DNA of 64,000 nucleotides from positions 7,274,323 to 7,338,322 of the forward strand of contig JAJEKV010000060.1 in the NCBI GenBank assembly GCA_021234155.1, written 5' to 3'. A program made the translations under genes and the position numbers. A model generated the notes under the pieces. It saw nothing but the letters and a program-made list of their open reading frames with translations. It searched no databases and was not told the origin of the DNA. Shown here piece after piece: positions 44,818 to 57,130 of the stretch; within the stretch, counting starts at the first letter, position 1, and each line of letters opens with the position of its first letter. The DNA comes from Isoetes taiwanensis (taxonomy: Eukaryota > Streptophyta > Lycopodiopsida > Isoetales > Isoetaceae).

Positions 44818-47800
44818 TTAACTCGTGCTTGGATTCCGGCGCTTCAACTTCACGGATGCCTCTGTGGCAAAATTGAAGTTTTGCAATATCCTGCCATGCA
44901 AAGGGCTTTTTGGATTTGCAGGGCAGTGGTGTATTGGCGTATTCACTTTAACAGAGGTTCTGAAAATTTTGTTGCACAAAATGTAGATCATCGTGTAAAC
45001 TGTTTGCAGCAAATCTACAGGCAGATCACCTGGCCAGTGCGGCAAAACGAGCAGCATAGTTCGCACCCAGCGGAATCTTTGACCCAAATATTGAAGGCCC
45101 ACCTGCTCACTAAATATCCCTACAAATACCCCCGATCCGTTTATGGGCGATTTACATGGAGTTTTTTTTGCCACGGTATCCAACGCAGCTTAACAATGAA
45201 CCCCAAATTTTATCGGCAAAAGGCCCCCGCATCGCCCGTGGGCGCCGCGCCCCGTGAAACTCAAAAACGGGCTGAAAAAAAGCTCGCTCATTGTTTGGAT
45301 CAGCACGAAATCAGCCACAGCTGAGATTATCCTTCATGTGATCGCTACATTAATGCCACCCGATTTTTTGCATTTAGAGCAGCGCTTGAAGCGAGCTGCA
45401 GCGGCAGCGCGGGACCGTCCCGAGACTCAAGACCTGCAACAAGCAAGCAAGCAGGCAGAGCAGACAAAGCTTGCTTTTTTCAATTGTTCTGGACAATATC
45501 GAGACTGCATTCTAGGTTAGGTTAAACATTGATTTTGCCCATTCTCTGGCCCTTTGTGCTGATGTGCTCGTTTCTGAACATCAGAGTTCTGAATCCCGGA
45601 ACAGTTACTGTGTTACATGTTACAGCTCCCTAAAGATTGCAGTTTTGGAGCTTTGAGCTCCTCATTTTGTCGTTTTGTTAAATATGAAATGCTGAATGCC
45701 TGCACCCTAAAACTAAGCAGTGCCTTGTGTGGCTGAATGCGTGATTGGATTCTTGAAATTTCTGGTAAAAAGCCTTGTTGACTCCAAGAGAACATTGGCT
45801 CCAGGGTCGTCAGCCATGCCGGAGGGGTTTGACTAGAACTATGCCATGCAGGGTTTCTCCATCTTCGCTGAAAATTCCACGATGCATTACCAAGTGCCCA
45901 TCATTCTTTTGCACGATTGAGGTGCCTGTTTTCCATTTTCTCATTCTGATGCATTAGAAAAAAATTGTATACAATGAGCCCTGTTGATCTGAGGAATTGG
46001 GGAAGTCTGGCTGTTCATTTTTGGTGCAAACCCAAGAACAAATTTCAACGCATAGAATGAAGCCATGGAACTTCATGCAAGGTGAGACTTTTGCACTCAT
46101 TGTTGCTTCTTTCCAGTTGTTTTGCTAACTCTAATATACAACACAAAACAAAACCCCCCTTTCAAACCATTAATAACCCCAAAACCCAACAAGAACCATG
46201 AAACGAAACGACAGCAAGAAACATGAAAACACACTCTCGGGCCACCGAAGGGCAACCCTCCGTGCGCAGCACCTAATGGCTTCTTCACTATGACATAACT
46301 TAGATTACCAAGCCATTCGCATCGAGATCTATTTCAATTAGTAAAACTTTGAAAAACTAAATAGTCTCTACAATGTACCATTTGCAAACATATACAAAGT
46401 AAGGAAAACAACGAACTTTTCAATACCTAGGTTGGCGTCTTTTCTTTGTCACTTCTTGATGTTCACTGATTTTATCGTCCAGAAATCTATAGAGTAGCAA
46501 GATCATTTAGCTACAATAAATGCATAAACAGAGACAGATATTAAATCGCTACAATTTTTTTTTACCTATGGCAGCCTCTTTTTTTCGTTGAGTTTCCAGC
46601 TTTATTTAGGCTAGCCATTGCCTCTTGCTATAATTTGCAAATGCTGGATACAACTTCCTTGACAAAGTCACATGTTATGTAAGATAAATGATCAACAATG
46701 TAACTGATAAAAGCCTACGCTACTTTTTCATGGAAGTTATGCATATAGAATGTAGATATTGCAACAGAAAACATATTCTCCTGGAAACGCTATCAGCAGG
46801 ACGATCAGATGATCGATGAGTTTAAAATTTTATCTAACTCATAGAAAACATTCATCTATGGATGTGGATATACAACTTGGTTGCTACACATTTGGATAGC
46901 ATCTCAATCACAAAAATTCTAGTTATTTATTTCGTAGTAGGTAGCTTGCAGGTTTATAGTCGATTTGTGAATCCCATACCCTTTTTTTTTAGTTGCTTCG
47001 ACCTCATTCTGGTAAGCAAACTAAATGCAAGATTTTTTTTAGTGTGTCTCTTTATCATTTGAACCTCTCTTCTCCATTTTAAAATCTTGTTCAAGCCTGA
47101 AGGAAAGGCACCCAACTGGAAAAGTTTCATCAGCTTTCATTTGGCAAATCCTTCTTCCATGTTATTTATTTTAACTCTGGCGTCCATGGGTTCTGCTGGA
47201 TGGTTTTAAGTTGTTCAAACCCTTGTTATATAAGATTATAACTATTATTAAGAAGCTCTCGGGAGCCAAATATCTAGATCAAAATTCAAACATACAAAGA
47301 AACGTAAAATATGCTCTCTGCTAACAAAAACTGATTCAATTAAAAAAATAAATGCGTGTATATGTAGGATAGACGGCAAAGCTGCTAAAAAATGTGATGC
47401 CAAAACTCTTGGACGTAATTTGCACCATAGCCATAGCTATGGCAATGATAGGCACATCACCATGATGATAATGAATTAAAGCTTATTAGATCCATGCAGA
47501 AGCTTCCAGATTAAACACCATAGCTTAACAATGGTTTGTTTGAGTGGGAAAGGACATCTTGACAACGACGCACTTGGTCAATCTTGCATTCACGTCCATG
47601 CTCCAAAGAAAACAAAGCACATTTTTATTTTGTACATGAAATTAACATGAAATATGCTTCATGCCATGCCTGTCATGAAGTGAATTCAAAACCCACAAGT
47701 TTAGAATGGGAAGGCTTTACAAAGTTATTTCCCTTTGTATTTTGTTGTTTTCAACTTCTCTGATCATTGCCCCTGTGTTGAATAAACATTAGGATCCGTG

Positions 47801-48460
47801 CCGAGATGTCCATTACCATTATCTTTCAATGACATAAGAGTATCTCAAGGGTTATATCCTCCCACTTAAATATGACATGACATAATATTTGCTCTGTATT
47901 TGTTGAAATGTGTCAAAGGGGTATGCAGCTGAGGAATTCCAACCTATATGAGGCACCCGATGCATCATTATTGATCTACCATCCTAGATTTTTTTGACCT
48001 ACCCTTTGCATGCCCTTGCCCAACCTACACCACATCCGCTTTAATTTTAAAGATCCTCATCTCTGGCAAAGCAATCCATGATGGGATATTTATAGTTTTT
48101 GCAGAGATTGAAGCAGACAATCCCGTTCTGCTTTCACCATTTTGCCACCCAATTTTGAGAGTTCTGGCTCTTGCAGAATTAGAATAGACTAACTCAAGTT
48201 TAGAATCTGCAGAACTCAACAGGAGCAAGAATTATTGCCCTTCCCTGGCCTTCTGGCTAGTCCAGCCAGTCTCGAATAACCACAACTGTAATAACAAAAT
48301 GATCATCTTTGAAGCTTCGCAGTGGCCTTGCCACCTCTAAAACCTTGCATTATTGAAGAAATTACTCGATTTGAGTTAATCATCAGGTCGATTGAAGCCA
48401 TTCCGCTGGTAACCCACTGAAATTACTTGATCAGTGTTTAATTTTGGGTCTTAATTTTTG
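44818..48460. other. No gene recognised
   Basis: The largest open frame (plus, 44794-45324) has no domain and overlaps an equally open minus frame, so I do not call it. The rest is AT-rich, with no repeats that I can define. Confidence 0.45.
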
Positions 48461-48463
48461 AAA

Positions 48464-48575
48464 GGCGAAATGTTGCTGAGCTGGAAATTTTGCCTCGAAA
48501 TTTCCAGCTGACGTGGCGGGGCCACGAGCGGCCTGGAAATTTTGAGGCGAAATTTCCAGCTCAGCAACATTCGCC
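48464..48575 (+). repeat. Near-perfect inverted repeat upstream of the recombinase gene
   Basis: Arms 48464-48507 and 48533-48575 pair almost completely (one indel and two mismatches by eye) around 25 nt of GC-rich spacer containing GACGTGGCGGGGCCACG. Each arm itself contains shorter repeats of GGAAATTT and GCGAAATTT. It may be an element end, a foldback insertion or a regulatory palindrome. Confidence 0.85.
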
Positions 48576-48599
48576 AACGAATTTTAATAGCTTGAAAGT

Positions 48600-48635
48600 T
48601 TGTCCACGTGTCTGCCTACGTGGCATAAATATAAA
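48600..48635 (+). promoter_or_regulatory. G-box pair and TATA-like box
   Basis: TCCACGTGTCTGCCTACGTG contains two ACGT cores. ATAAATATAAAG follows at about 48624, making a plausible plant promoter about 380 bp before the ATG at 49015. A 5'UTR intron (48902-48964, GTAATC...TTGCAG) would follow. Confidence 0.45.
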
Positions 48636-49014
48636 GAAAAATTTTGTTGATTGTCGACATTTTCTGCCTGCGTAAACTTTGATCCGGCGTGCTGCCAGAG
48701 GTAAAATCGGCCTGCTTCTTGTGCTTGGAGGTTTAAATCGGCTTCTTTCTTGCTTAGCGCCTTGGAGCGCCATCATTTCTTGATATTTTGAGGGTTCTTG
48801 CGAGTTATGGAGGGATTTTTTGAAAATCTTCGCGTTTTATAGAGCTTTGTTTGCAACTTCTTCCATTTTGGCCGAGTTCGTGCTGCTGAAGTTGCATGCA
48901 GGTAATCTTGCTTTAACATTAGTTTTTTATATTTTGTTCTTTTCTAATGTTTCTTTTCTTGCAGATTTCGCTAGCTAAAGAAATAGTAGAGTAAGATCAC
49001 GTTGTCTTGAGGAA

Positions 49015-50804
49015 ATGGCTGGAATGAAATGCTTCATAGTTTTATTTTCTGTGTTTTATAGCATGAACGTGTGTGCAAGTGGTTTGGACCCTACTTTTGA
49101 GCTAAATGCACTTCAGGAAGCTTGTGGTGTTAATCTTTTACCTGCTGTTGGATTTGAATCATTGGATCTATTGAATAAGTTTCAGGGCCCGGAACTTGAT
49201 AACTTTGTTGCAGAAATCCAGAATGAGTGTTTAAAGAAGATCAAGCTTGTGGTGATGATATAGTGTTGATAAGGATGAGTTCTTTGCTTTGGACCCGAAT
49301 TTGATTGAAGAGGCAAAAGGGGGAGGCAGGGATGGCCCTAAAGGCCTCACTAATTGGGTTAGAAGGAGGTTCGATAGTTGGAGATCACGATTTATATTGG
49401 ATTGCAGGATCCCAATTGAAGAAATCCATGTAGTTGAACTGGCCGAAATGCTCATGAAATTTATGTTGCATATCAAGAAAAAGAACAAGGAGGTTTATCC
49501 ACATGGAATGTATGATTCTAGACTTTAATTTCTTTAAGTTGTTTAATTTGTTACAGTTTACTTTAGATTTTAGATACAATTGTTTGATTTGTTAGGGTTT
49601 AGGATAGGATTTTTTAGTGTCAGCTTTCTGCTAGGATTTAGGGTAGGTTTTCTGTTAGGATTTAAGGTAGTTTTTCTGATAGATTATTTGTTTCTGCAGT
49701 CTTAGTGTGTTGTGTAGGACATTTGGCAGGATTTTAAGAAAGAAACAAGAGGTTAGGGTTGGTCAGACTGGTATTGAGGAGCATCCATTCAATATCTTAA
49801 AGTTTGATGTGTTCAAAAAAAGTACATATGTCTTTGTAGTAGTTATAAGAAGATCCAGGTTACTTGGAGTTAAGGGTAAGAAGAAGAAAGCACCTGTTAT
49901 CCCATTCAGTGTCGAGAGTCATGCTCGCAGATGTTGATCATCAAATTTACCATCCTAAGGGTTGTCAAAAACGTCTTTGCTTTTATATCTGCAGTAGGTT
50001 TGGGATCAGGGCGGTTAAGGAAATTTGGAATTCAAAGGTCTATCAATTTTCCTTGGAGATTAGTGAGAGTGGCAAGTTTGTGAAATATGAGGAAGCGTGC
50101 AGCAAAAATTATAATCATCCTGCTACGCGTTTTGAAGACCATCATTTTAGGGATCCGGCGTGGAGTTATGAGGAAGATTTCGTCTTTACCTACAAACAAT
50201 ACGTGAGGCATTTACCTTCAAGACAATTTGGGGCTGAGGATAAGATGGAGGGCACACTATTTTTTACTGCGATTGATAACTCGTGCAGTAACGTAAGTTG
50301 TGATTTCATTTGTTTATTTGTTTTTTTGCCTTAGATCTTTACTTGAATTACATAAGCTTGTTATATTTTTCTATTTTCGGTTTGGTACCATAAGCAAAGG
50401 GTTGGGACAAATCAGGTTATGAAATGGCTTAAAATCATGGGTCAGACCGTGAATGCTGATATTTGCAACAAGTCTGGACGCATGATTTTGGTGACGCGAT
50501 TGGCATTGGCAGGTGTACCAGTTGAAGTGAGGATGTAGGTTATAGGTCATAACACGTATGCCGCCTATCACAAGTAAGGTTTTCCCGCTTTTTATCATTT
50601 TTTTATTATTGTTAGCTAAAGTGTATATTCAATCTTTGTTCACTTTCTTTGTAATTAGATATGACAGAGCAAAGAAGTTCAAGTCGACCGCGGCTATGTC
50701 TATTCTCATCGAGCCCTGTTGATGATAATGGGAAGCTTCGAGTGTATGACGAGGTCCTTGGCGAGCAAATGAATAATAAGCGGAAGATGTTATTTGGAGT
50801 GTAG
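49015..50804 (+). pseudogene. Crypton-like tyrosine recombinase with introns
   Basis: Tyrosine recombinases cut and rejoin DNA through a tyrosine; Cryptons use one for transposition. The N-terminal part has DKDEFFALDPNLIEEA, LTNWVRRRFDSW and LAEMLMKFMLHIKKKN, then after a break GRILRKKQEVRVGQTGIEE (core-binding domain). The catalytic part has HPKGCQKRLCFYICSRFGIR (first Arg, near 50007), NKSGR (50466-50480, His replaced by Lys before the second Arg), GHNTY (His at 50548), and the nucleophile in YHKYDRAKKF (Tyr 50660-50662). Introns 50293-50394 and 50574-50658 are GT-AG and phase-consistent; the second splits the codon just before Tyr. Damage includes shifts near 49260, 49900 and 50715 and a TAG at 50536. 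The coding end is GEQMNNKRKMLFGV. A 5' ORF (49015-49263) may be its N-terminus. A decayed Crypton or a failing domesticated gene are both possible. Confidence 0.7.
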
Positions 50805-50862
50805 GATGATCGTACTTCAAATGGCTAGTTGTTCCCAAGCAGGTACTGTAAAGATTTCTTAT

Positions 50863-50869
50863 TGAACCA

Positions 50870-50904
<35 letters not shown>

Positions 50905-51002
50905 AAGAATATAAGAATATATTAAACCACTAGAATGCGATCAAGTACAATGCTAAGTGTGGTGCTAAGAAATGAAGCGCCCATCATGAACCAAGCTTTT
51001 TT
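50863..51002 (-). mobile_element. 3'-truncated retroposon insertion with target duplication
   Basis: TGAACCAAGCTTTTTT occurs at 50863-50878 and 50987-51002. Between them, a run of 31 T (50873-50903) opens about 85 bp of unrelated sequence. Read on the minus strand, the insert ends TTTAATATATTCTTATATTC plus poly(A), like the 3' end of a plant L1-type LINE. The long homogeneous tail says it is young. Confidence 0.8.
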
Positions 51003-51089
51003 CATTCAATGTCTTATATTATAATGTTTTGGCGTAAGTAGTGCATCGAGCCCTAAATTGGGCGATTGAGATTTAACTTAGCAGGTGAA

Positions 51090-51185
51090 CGACCCAGATA
51101 GCCCGTACTTCTCTTTTGGCTTTTTTTGGCCCGTAGTTCTCTTTTGGCTTTTTTTTTTCCCCGTAGTTCTCCTTTTTCCAGGAGG
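51090..51185 (+). repeat. Minisatellite, about 33-bp unit
   Basis: Three imperfect copies of a unit containing CCCGTAGTTCTCTTTTGGCT and a T run. Confidence 0.75.
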
Positions 51186-52925
51186 CCGTAGGAACAGTCC
51201 CCCTTTCCATGTACCTTCAAGCTCCTGCTCAAGCTTCAGTTGCACCTTCAGTGCCAGTGGCAGTTTCAGCGCCTGTTTCTCCCCCAGTTGTTAAGCCAAT
51301 AAATTTTGAACCCGATGGTGCAGTGCTCGGTTCTACCGAATTTCTAAGAGTATCCAGGGATGTCGAAAGGTTTATATGCTTAAAACTGGTTCATGTTAAG
51401 GACTAGGATCAATACTTCGAAATCCTCTTTTGTTGGGAATGTATTCCTGAGCATCTGAAGTGTCTCCAAGTGCCCTATCTTAACTATGTCTTGGACCATG
51501 TATGCATTGAAAACTTTATGAGCCACATATTTGAAAGAAATGGTTTCAAGTTCAGCAGAAACATCTTTCCTTGATGCATTTATAAGGCATTGGTTTGAAA
51601 TTCTTATAAAGATTTCTAGATCCATAAATCCGCATATAAATGAAATGATAAGTACTTTGTTATGCTTTTTTTGTTGTCCCTTTGTCTTTAATTTTCTAAG
51701 TGCTGATGTTTATTTTATTCCAGAACGCCACAAAGATTGTTATTTCTGTGAATTGGAGATTCTTGAATGTCAGAAACTGCCTTGGCCTTCAGAAACCATG
51801 CCCATGCAAGGAAAATATGACTGCAAGTGGCCTGATCCGGATTACTCTTATGAATATAAAATAAGGTTGTCCACAGGCGAACGCACAAGATCGCCTTCAA
51901 CTTCCATGGGATGTTAGTGAGGCATTCATGTGAGATATGCCGAGACTTCTAAGTTGGTGTTGGTGTTACGTGAAGGCACAAATTCCACTATGCAGAATTT
52001 CCATGTTTTGATGAAGCAAAGTGGCCTTTCTGCAACCAATAAGCAATCATGATATTGAAGGTTAGGGATTATTCCCTCATGCATACTGGATTTTATAATC
52101 CTCATCAATAAATCGTAAGTAAATGTGTTGCATCTGCACAAGGCTATTATACAAAATTTGAAACGGCAGTCTGTTATGGAGCAGGAAATGGAATCTATTA
52201 TTAATAATTGGATATTCTAGATGGCTCTATTTTTGTAACCGTGTCATATTTTGGAAGAGATGTGTTTATCCAACAATGAGCTCCACGTATATCAACTTCT
52301 CACCCATGGAATGACTATGAGGAGCTAGGGAAATGGATAACATTACATCACGATGGTGATAGAAAATATAGAGTTGCTTTTCATATTGGATCTACCAAGG
52401 CAAATAGAAGACTTTGTATGGCAAATCAATTTATTGTTATTCTTCTTCTTTAAACCCCGTGTGGTAATATGAGGGCACTGCTAGGTGAAACTAATTGAAG
52501 CTGCAATTCAATCAATATTCACTTTTGTCGGCCAATTTAAACATCTTTACTTTCTTTGTTGTTTATGAATAAATGAATTTGAAGAATATGGAAAATGCTC
52601 ATGGATAATGACACTCATGGAGCTTGCAAGGAAACACTTAAGGATATTATTTGTTGTAGTGCTTTCTACAATGGAGTGTGTTTGGCGCCATGACAATTGT
52701 TTCAGATAAAATGGACTTGAGCAAGCATTAAGTCGTATTTAATTAAAGTGGGACAAATCTTGAATTTTGGGACTCGGACTGAAAATGGGACTCACACACC
52801 ATAAAAGAAATTTCTGAATTGATTGCTTGAATAGAATTACACATGACACACATAGAATTGGGTTACTTGTTTTCCTCATAAATTTTACAAACCACTAGTT
52901 GAGATAGTTTTCAAACTTCTCAATA
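51186..52925. other. No gene recognised
   Basis: A Pro/Val/Ala-rich run (APAQASVAPSVPVAVSAPVS, about 51215-51280) and CYFCELEILECQKLPWPSET (about 51740) look like protein debris. A minus-strand ORF at 51380-51625 has no family match that I know. Confidence 0.35.
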
Positions 52926-55498
52926 TTATGTGCCCTCATACAATGATATAGCATGGAGGTTGCTCATGGCCTTGTCCATCTCCCTTCTTGGGATCTTGTG
53001 TGTGTTGTCCTTTGCAACGTGAGAACTTGGATATGACCATACCACACACTCCACCAATTCCCTCCTTTGAGGGTCAGCATAATTTGCCCTCCACTTCTTC
53101 TCCCAAAGAAATCGGTGTATTGCTCCTTCAAGTTGCCCTTCTTGTGTCTCCCAATGGGCTCCCAATATTGAATTTGGAATCCAGGGCCGCAACTCCTCTC
53201 CATCGGGCATAGTGGTGGTTACATCGTAGAGTGCCACCCCTAACCATATTGGACAGTCCTCATCATCGGGCCTTACTAGCACAAAGTATCCTTCCTTGAT
53301 GTCCTCAAAGGGATCCCACTCAGGAAGATCAAACCACTTCGGCTTTGAGGCCTTACTTCCCACAAACCACTTGGAACCCTTGTTGGGACCCAAGTGAGCA
53401 TTCTTAGACGTGCTTGCACCTTGAGAACCCTCCCATCTTGACTCGCAAGAACCCGCCTCTTAGCTCCCTCCCACATGGCTGCTCGGTTTCCAAGCATGTC
53501 ACAACTTTCTCCCAAAGACTTGATTAGGGAGTCCATTTGATTTTTCTTAAGAGTGGAGGTGTGCTTTCCATTTCAACATCATCCCAAAGTGTTATGTAAT
53601 CCTTGATGCCCTTCACCGGTTGGCTAGAGTCTTTGACTGCCTTGAAGGGAGGTAGTGGTTTTGGTTGCCCTTTAGGAATGAGAACTTCACCAGCAGCACC
53701 CCTTTGCCACAACTCGATACCTTGTACAGGCATCCACAACTTGTCACCTGGTCTCCACTTATATTGCATGATTGGTATTCCATCCCTAACCCAAAACTTG
53801 AACTGAAGTGGCTTTGTGTGTCCTGTCAACTGGTCCTTACCATCTAGCAAGTATCCTTCTACAAATGATTTCGATCTGCAACCTCATCCATCAAGAAAGC
53901 CATTGGGTTGGGGTCAATGCAGCTCTCAAACACATCCATTAGTTCAGGGAGAGTGGTCACGTTTTCTCTCTTGAGCTTGGTGGAGAAAGTTCCAAAGAAT
54001 CCATCTATATCATCATGCGTATGCCCAACCATCATGAATCCCACTTTCACAACTTTGAATACTCCCACTGCTGTCAAGTATGACATTGCCCCAAACATCC
54101 ATCTATTCTTGTTTTCTTTCCAACAGTTGTCCAACTGAACACATAGCTCCTCAGGCAGTGATTTCTCAAGTAAGGGGAAATCATCCCAAGTCCTCCTTGA
54201 TTCACTAGACACCTTGGATGTGAGCTTTTTTATCTGCCTTTGGTAACAAAGCGGTTGATCATCCATCAAAGCCTCAAAAATGGGTGCTGAAGGGGAATAC
54301 CTCCTCCCTTCTATCGATCCTTTCTCTAGTGTTCTCAGGCACTTGAAAATAGAGCTCACATGGAAGTTTGGATCATCTCTCCATAGATCAAGCACAAAAT
54401 GACCATATGTTCCAGTTCCATGACCATGTGTTAATACACCCGCCAGACTTACTTTCATCGAAAAAGCGTTTTGACAACGCTTGGGTAAAGGATCTAGCTT
54501 TGGCAAGAAAGTCTTGTGTTGGTCCATCTTATCATGAATTATACACAAAAATTTGTCCGGCTGCATCTCAGAAAATGTTCTCCACTGCCAATACAACTGT
54601 CTACATGATATTTGGTCCCTTTGGTGATCTGCAAATTGCTCCCTAATTGCCATTCTTTCTTTCTCTATTGCAGTTGATGCAAGTGTATCCTTGAGTTGAA
54701 TGCAAGTGTTGCACTTTGAGAATGGCATGTGTTGTAGGACACTCACGTCCGAGAAGTGAGTGCTCCATAACTTACTGAAATGTGATTGAGAAAGAGGCCT
54801 ACCTCCAGTAGTTTCTAGGATGGAGTTGACCTCCTTAAGGCACTCCTTCTGGATATAGTGTTGTGGCAACACTCTTTGCACCACTCGCACACCGTGCTCG
54901 TTCACCTTCGACTTGTGAGGCATAGATTGAGACATGTATCTCAAAAAGCTCTCGAAGACTGCAATGGCCTTTAGAGTATTTGCTCTAGTTTTCAAAGTGA
55001 GTGCATTACCATGTTGGAACAAAGTGTGCCCTTTTCTAACCTGCTCCCAGTATCTGTAAAATGAAGACTTGCTCACCCCAAGAATCCATCTCAATGCTCT
55101 CATACATACCTTCATGCCCCTCAATTGATATAGTAGCCGTCCTGTGTTTTCATCATAGCTGGAATTCCTACACAAGGAGTAAATGAAATTAATCCTATCT
55201 TTTTGAAGTCGTCCAATGTATTGGGACCTTATCTCATCGAGGTCATCCACATTGTATTTTACTTTGTGCAATCTAGGTTGCAACACTCTTGTCCCCTAAT
55301 TGCCTCCAGGTTTTCTTTGGTTGGTGCCATACTTTCCATCCTTTCTAAATATTTGTCACTTCTAGGCCTCTTGGGCACCTTTGGCTGCCTTTTATGAAAG
55401 ACATAGCGTCTCTTCCTTGTGATCAAAGGATGCTCATCGACCACCAAATCTTCCACATGGCCTTGGGTGGGCCTTGGGGTGTGTAGTTCAAGGGGCAA
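52926..55498 (-). pseudogene. DUF7869-type transposase-like gene, three frame breaks
   Basis: The longest piece (55286-53859, 475 codons) has CNTC at residues 192-195, HDKMDQHKT at 251-259, QLDNCWKENKNR at 384-395 and VGHTHDDIDGFFGTFS at 420-435. These are the landmarks of the DUF7869 family found in mosses, ferns, algae and invertebrates; the spaced Asp residues suggest a DDE-type nuclease fold, which is inference. An upstream piece (to 55498) joins after a one-base shift near 55265, supplying a Cys pair (ECCNLDC). A second shift near 53880 leads to FVEGYLLDGKDQLTGHTKPL, and a third near 53530 to a C-terminal part with GYFVLVRPDDEDCPIWLGVA, which may be a BAH/Tudor-like reader. The end is SNLHAISLYEGT. 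Only three indels in about 850 codons, so it died recently or the assembly has errors here. Confidence 0.7.
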
Positions 55499-55504
55499 TC
55501 TAGA

Positions 55505-55870
55505 GTATCACCATTCTTGTGTGTAATATATCTAATTGGCCATCTCAAACTGAGCTTGGGACTCCAAAGAGCCCTCGACACACAATGCAATCACTAGAGC
55601 TTCCACGGGACATGATTGTATCAACTTCGATAAGAAGCTTCACAATGCCAACTCCAAGATGTTCATCTCCCACCTCTCATCATTCACACTATCAAATGGA
55701 TCAACTGCAGGTTATTATACCCTCTTGCAAATACCGTGCAGTTTGCAAGGGTGCAACAAAAGGCAACCCATCTTCCTCCATTGGAGCCTAGGGCAATGGC
55801 CTCCTTTGGACTTCCCCGGCTCCATTTTACTCATCTCACATGTTCCCCTGAATGAAAAAGCTCACATTAA
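55505..55870. other. 5' flank of the transposase-like gene
   Basis: No other gene seen; open stretches on the plus strand (55519-55791) show no motif. Confidence 0.4.
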
Positions 55871-55879
55871 AACCATATA

Positions 55880-56110
55880 GCCCCAAACACCACAAATATG
55901 ACCATATGAACCATATAAAACCATACAAACATATTAAATATAATCATATTAAATCATACAACCATATTAACTAAAATCATACAACCATATTAACTAAAAT
56001 CATATAACCATATTAAGGCATACAACCACACTCATTCTAAACCATATGTAAACATTGTAAACATATATAACCATTGAAACTATTCAACCATTGAAACCTT
56101 ATTAAATACA
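55880..56110 (+). repeat. AT-rich minisatellite
   Basis: Repeats of ACCATATTAACTAAAATCAT and shorter ACCATATTAA-type units run in imperfect tandem. Confidence 0.8.
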
Positions 56111-56160
56111 TAAGATAACATATATAAACACATAACCTACCCTTTCATATCTTGTCATGT

Positions 56161-56250
56161 CCACGTGGCGCCTCTTCAGAGGCTGAAACCGTGGCCATGT
56201 CAGCAATCCGCACTGCCACGTCATGGAGGGCATGGCCCACACGTGACAAT
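56161..56250 (+). promoter_or_regulatory. Cluster of ACGT-core motifs
   Basis: CCACGTGG (56161-56168), GCCACGTCAT (56215-56224) and CACACGTGAC (56238-56247) are G-box/ABRE-like bZIP or bHLH sites. Three within 90 bp suggest a promoter for a plus-strand transcript starting after 56280, where an open frame (to 56601) and a donor-like CTTCCAG|GTATGT (56706-56712) are seen. The product is unknown. Confidence 0.4.
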
Positions 56251-57130
56251 GGTTTTTATTATTGCAATTTTACGAGAATTAACTGCACCCTCTTCCTCTC
56301 CCCCCCCGACCATTCTTCCTCCCCTGTTTTCTCTGATCACTCATCCTCCCCTGTTTCCTTAGGCGCCCGCTTTACCGATCAGGCGATCGATCGAACCGAG
56401 CGATTCCAAGGCCATCTTATGACAAAGCTTGGTCGACGGATCGGGGCGCTTCCAAACCGGTTCTCGCCAAGAGATTCATTGTTCGAGCGAGGCGTTCACC
56501 GAGAAGAAAGTGAGGCCCTTTTTAGTGCTTTTTTTAGTTTTCTCAGAAGTCCTTTAGTGCATTTTTTACTTATATTCTCATTTGTTAGAGGCTCTTATTG
56601 ATCCCTCGATACAATTTACAGCCCGAAAATCCTTATTCACGCTTTGCCAACGACTATACCCACATGGAAGCGAACTTCGAAGCCTCCTCCTCATCCAAAG
56701 AAATCTTCCAGGTATGTTTTGTAATATCATACCCTTTTTAATCTCATTTCTGTCACTGTTCTCCACCGTTTCTCTCAGACTCTTCTCTCGTTCTCTGTTT
56801 TCTCATTGATCTCTGTTTTACGCTTTTTGTTATCTTTTTCTTGCTTGTGGTTGAATTGAATACATTGTACAGGCACAAGTGAGAATAGTGGTTAGAGTAG
56901 TAGCAAGCAACCGAGATAGAAATCATCGAGACCGGGTGTTAGGAACTAAGATATTGCGAGCATTAACAAACATAACTAGGAATGTCTTTTCTCCCAAAGA
57001 AGAACTAAGAATAGGAATTGCTTCCACGTAATCTCCATTTCTAACTCACAAAAGAAATCCATCGCAGGAGACATGCGAAGGGAGTGGCGAAGTTGGGAAT
57101 ATTTTCGCTTGCCAACAGTCCGGGAAGTAG
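56251..57130 (+). other. Possible unrecognised transcript
   Basis: Open frames at 56152-56601 and exon-like 56610-56709 have no recognisable domain. Pyrimidine-rich runs (CTCTTCCTCTCC) resemble 5'UTRs. Confidence 0.25.

Noticed and set aside
44794-45324. 176-codon plus ORF as a gene
   Set aside because: An equally long minus frame overlaps it, no domain is seen, and its start lies within the 42-bp repeat; base composition alone explains the openness.
48464-48575. E2F-binding palindrome
   Set aside because: GCGAAATTT is near but not equal to the E2F consensus TTTSSCGC; no basis beyond resemblance.
54368-54646. Plus ORF
   Set aside because: It is the antisense shadow of the DUF7869-type gene.
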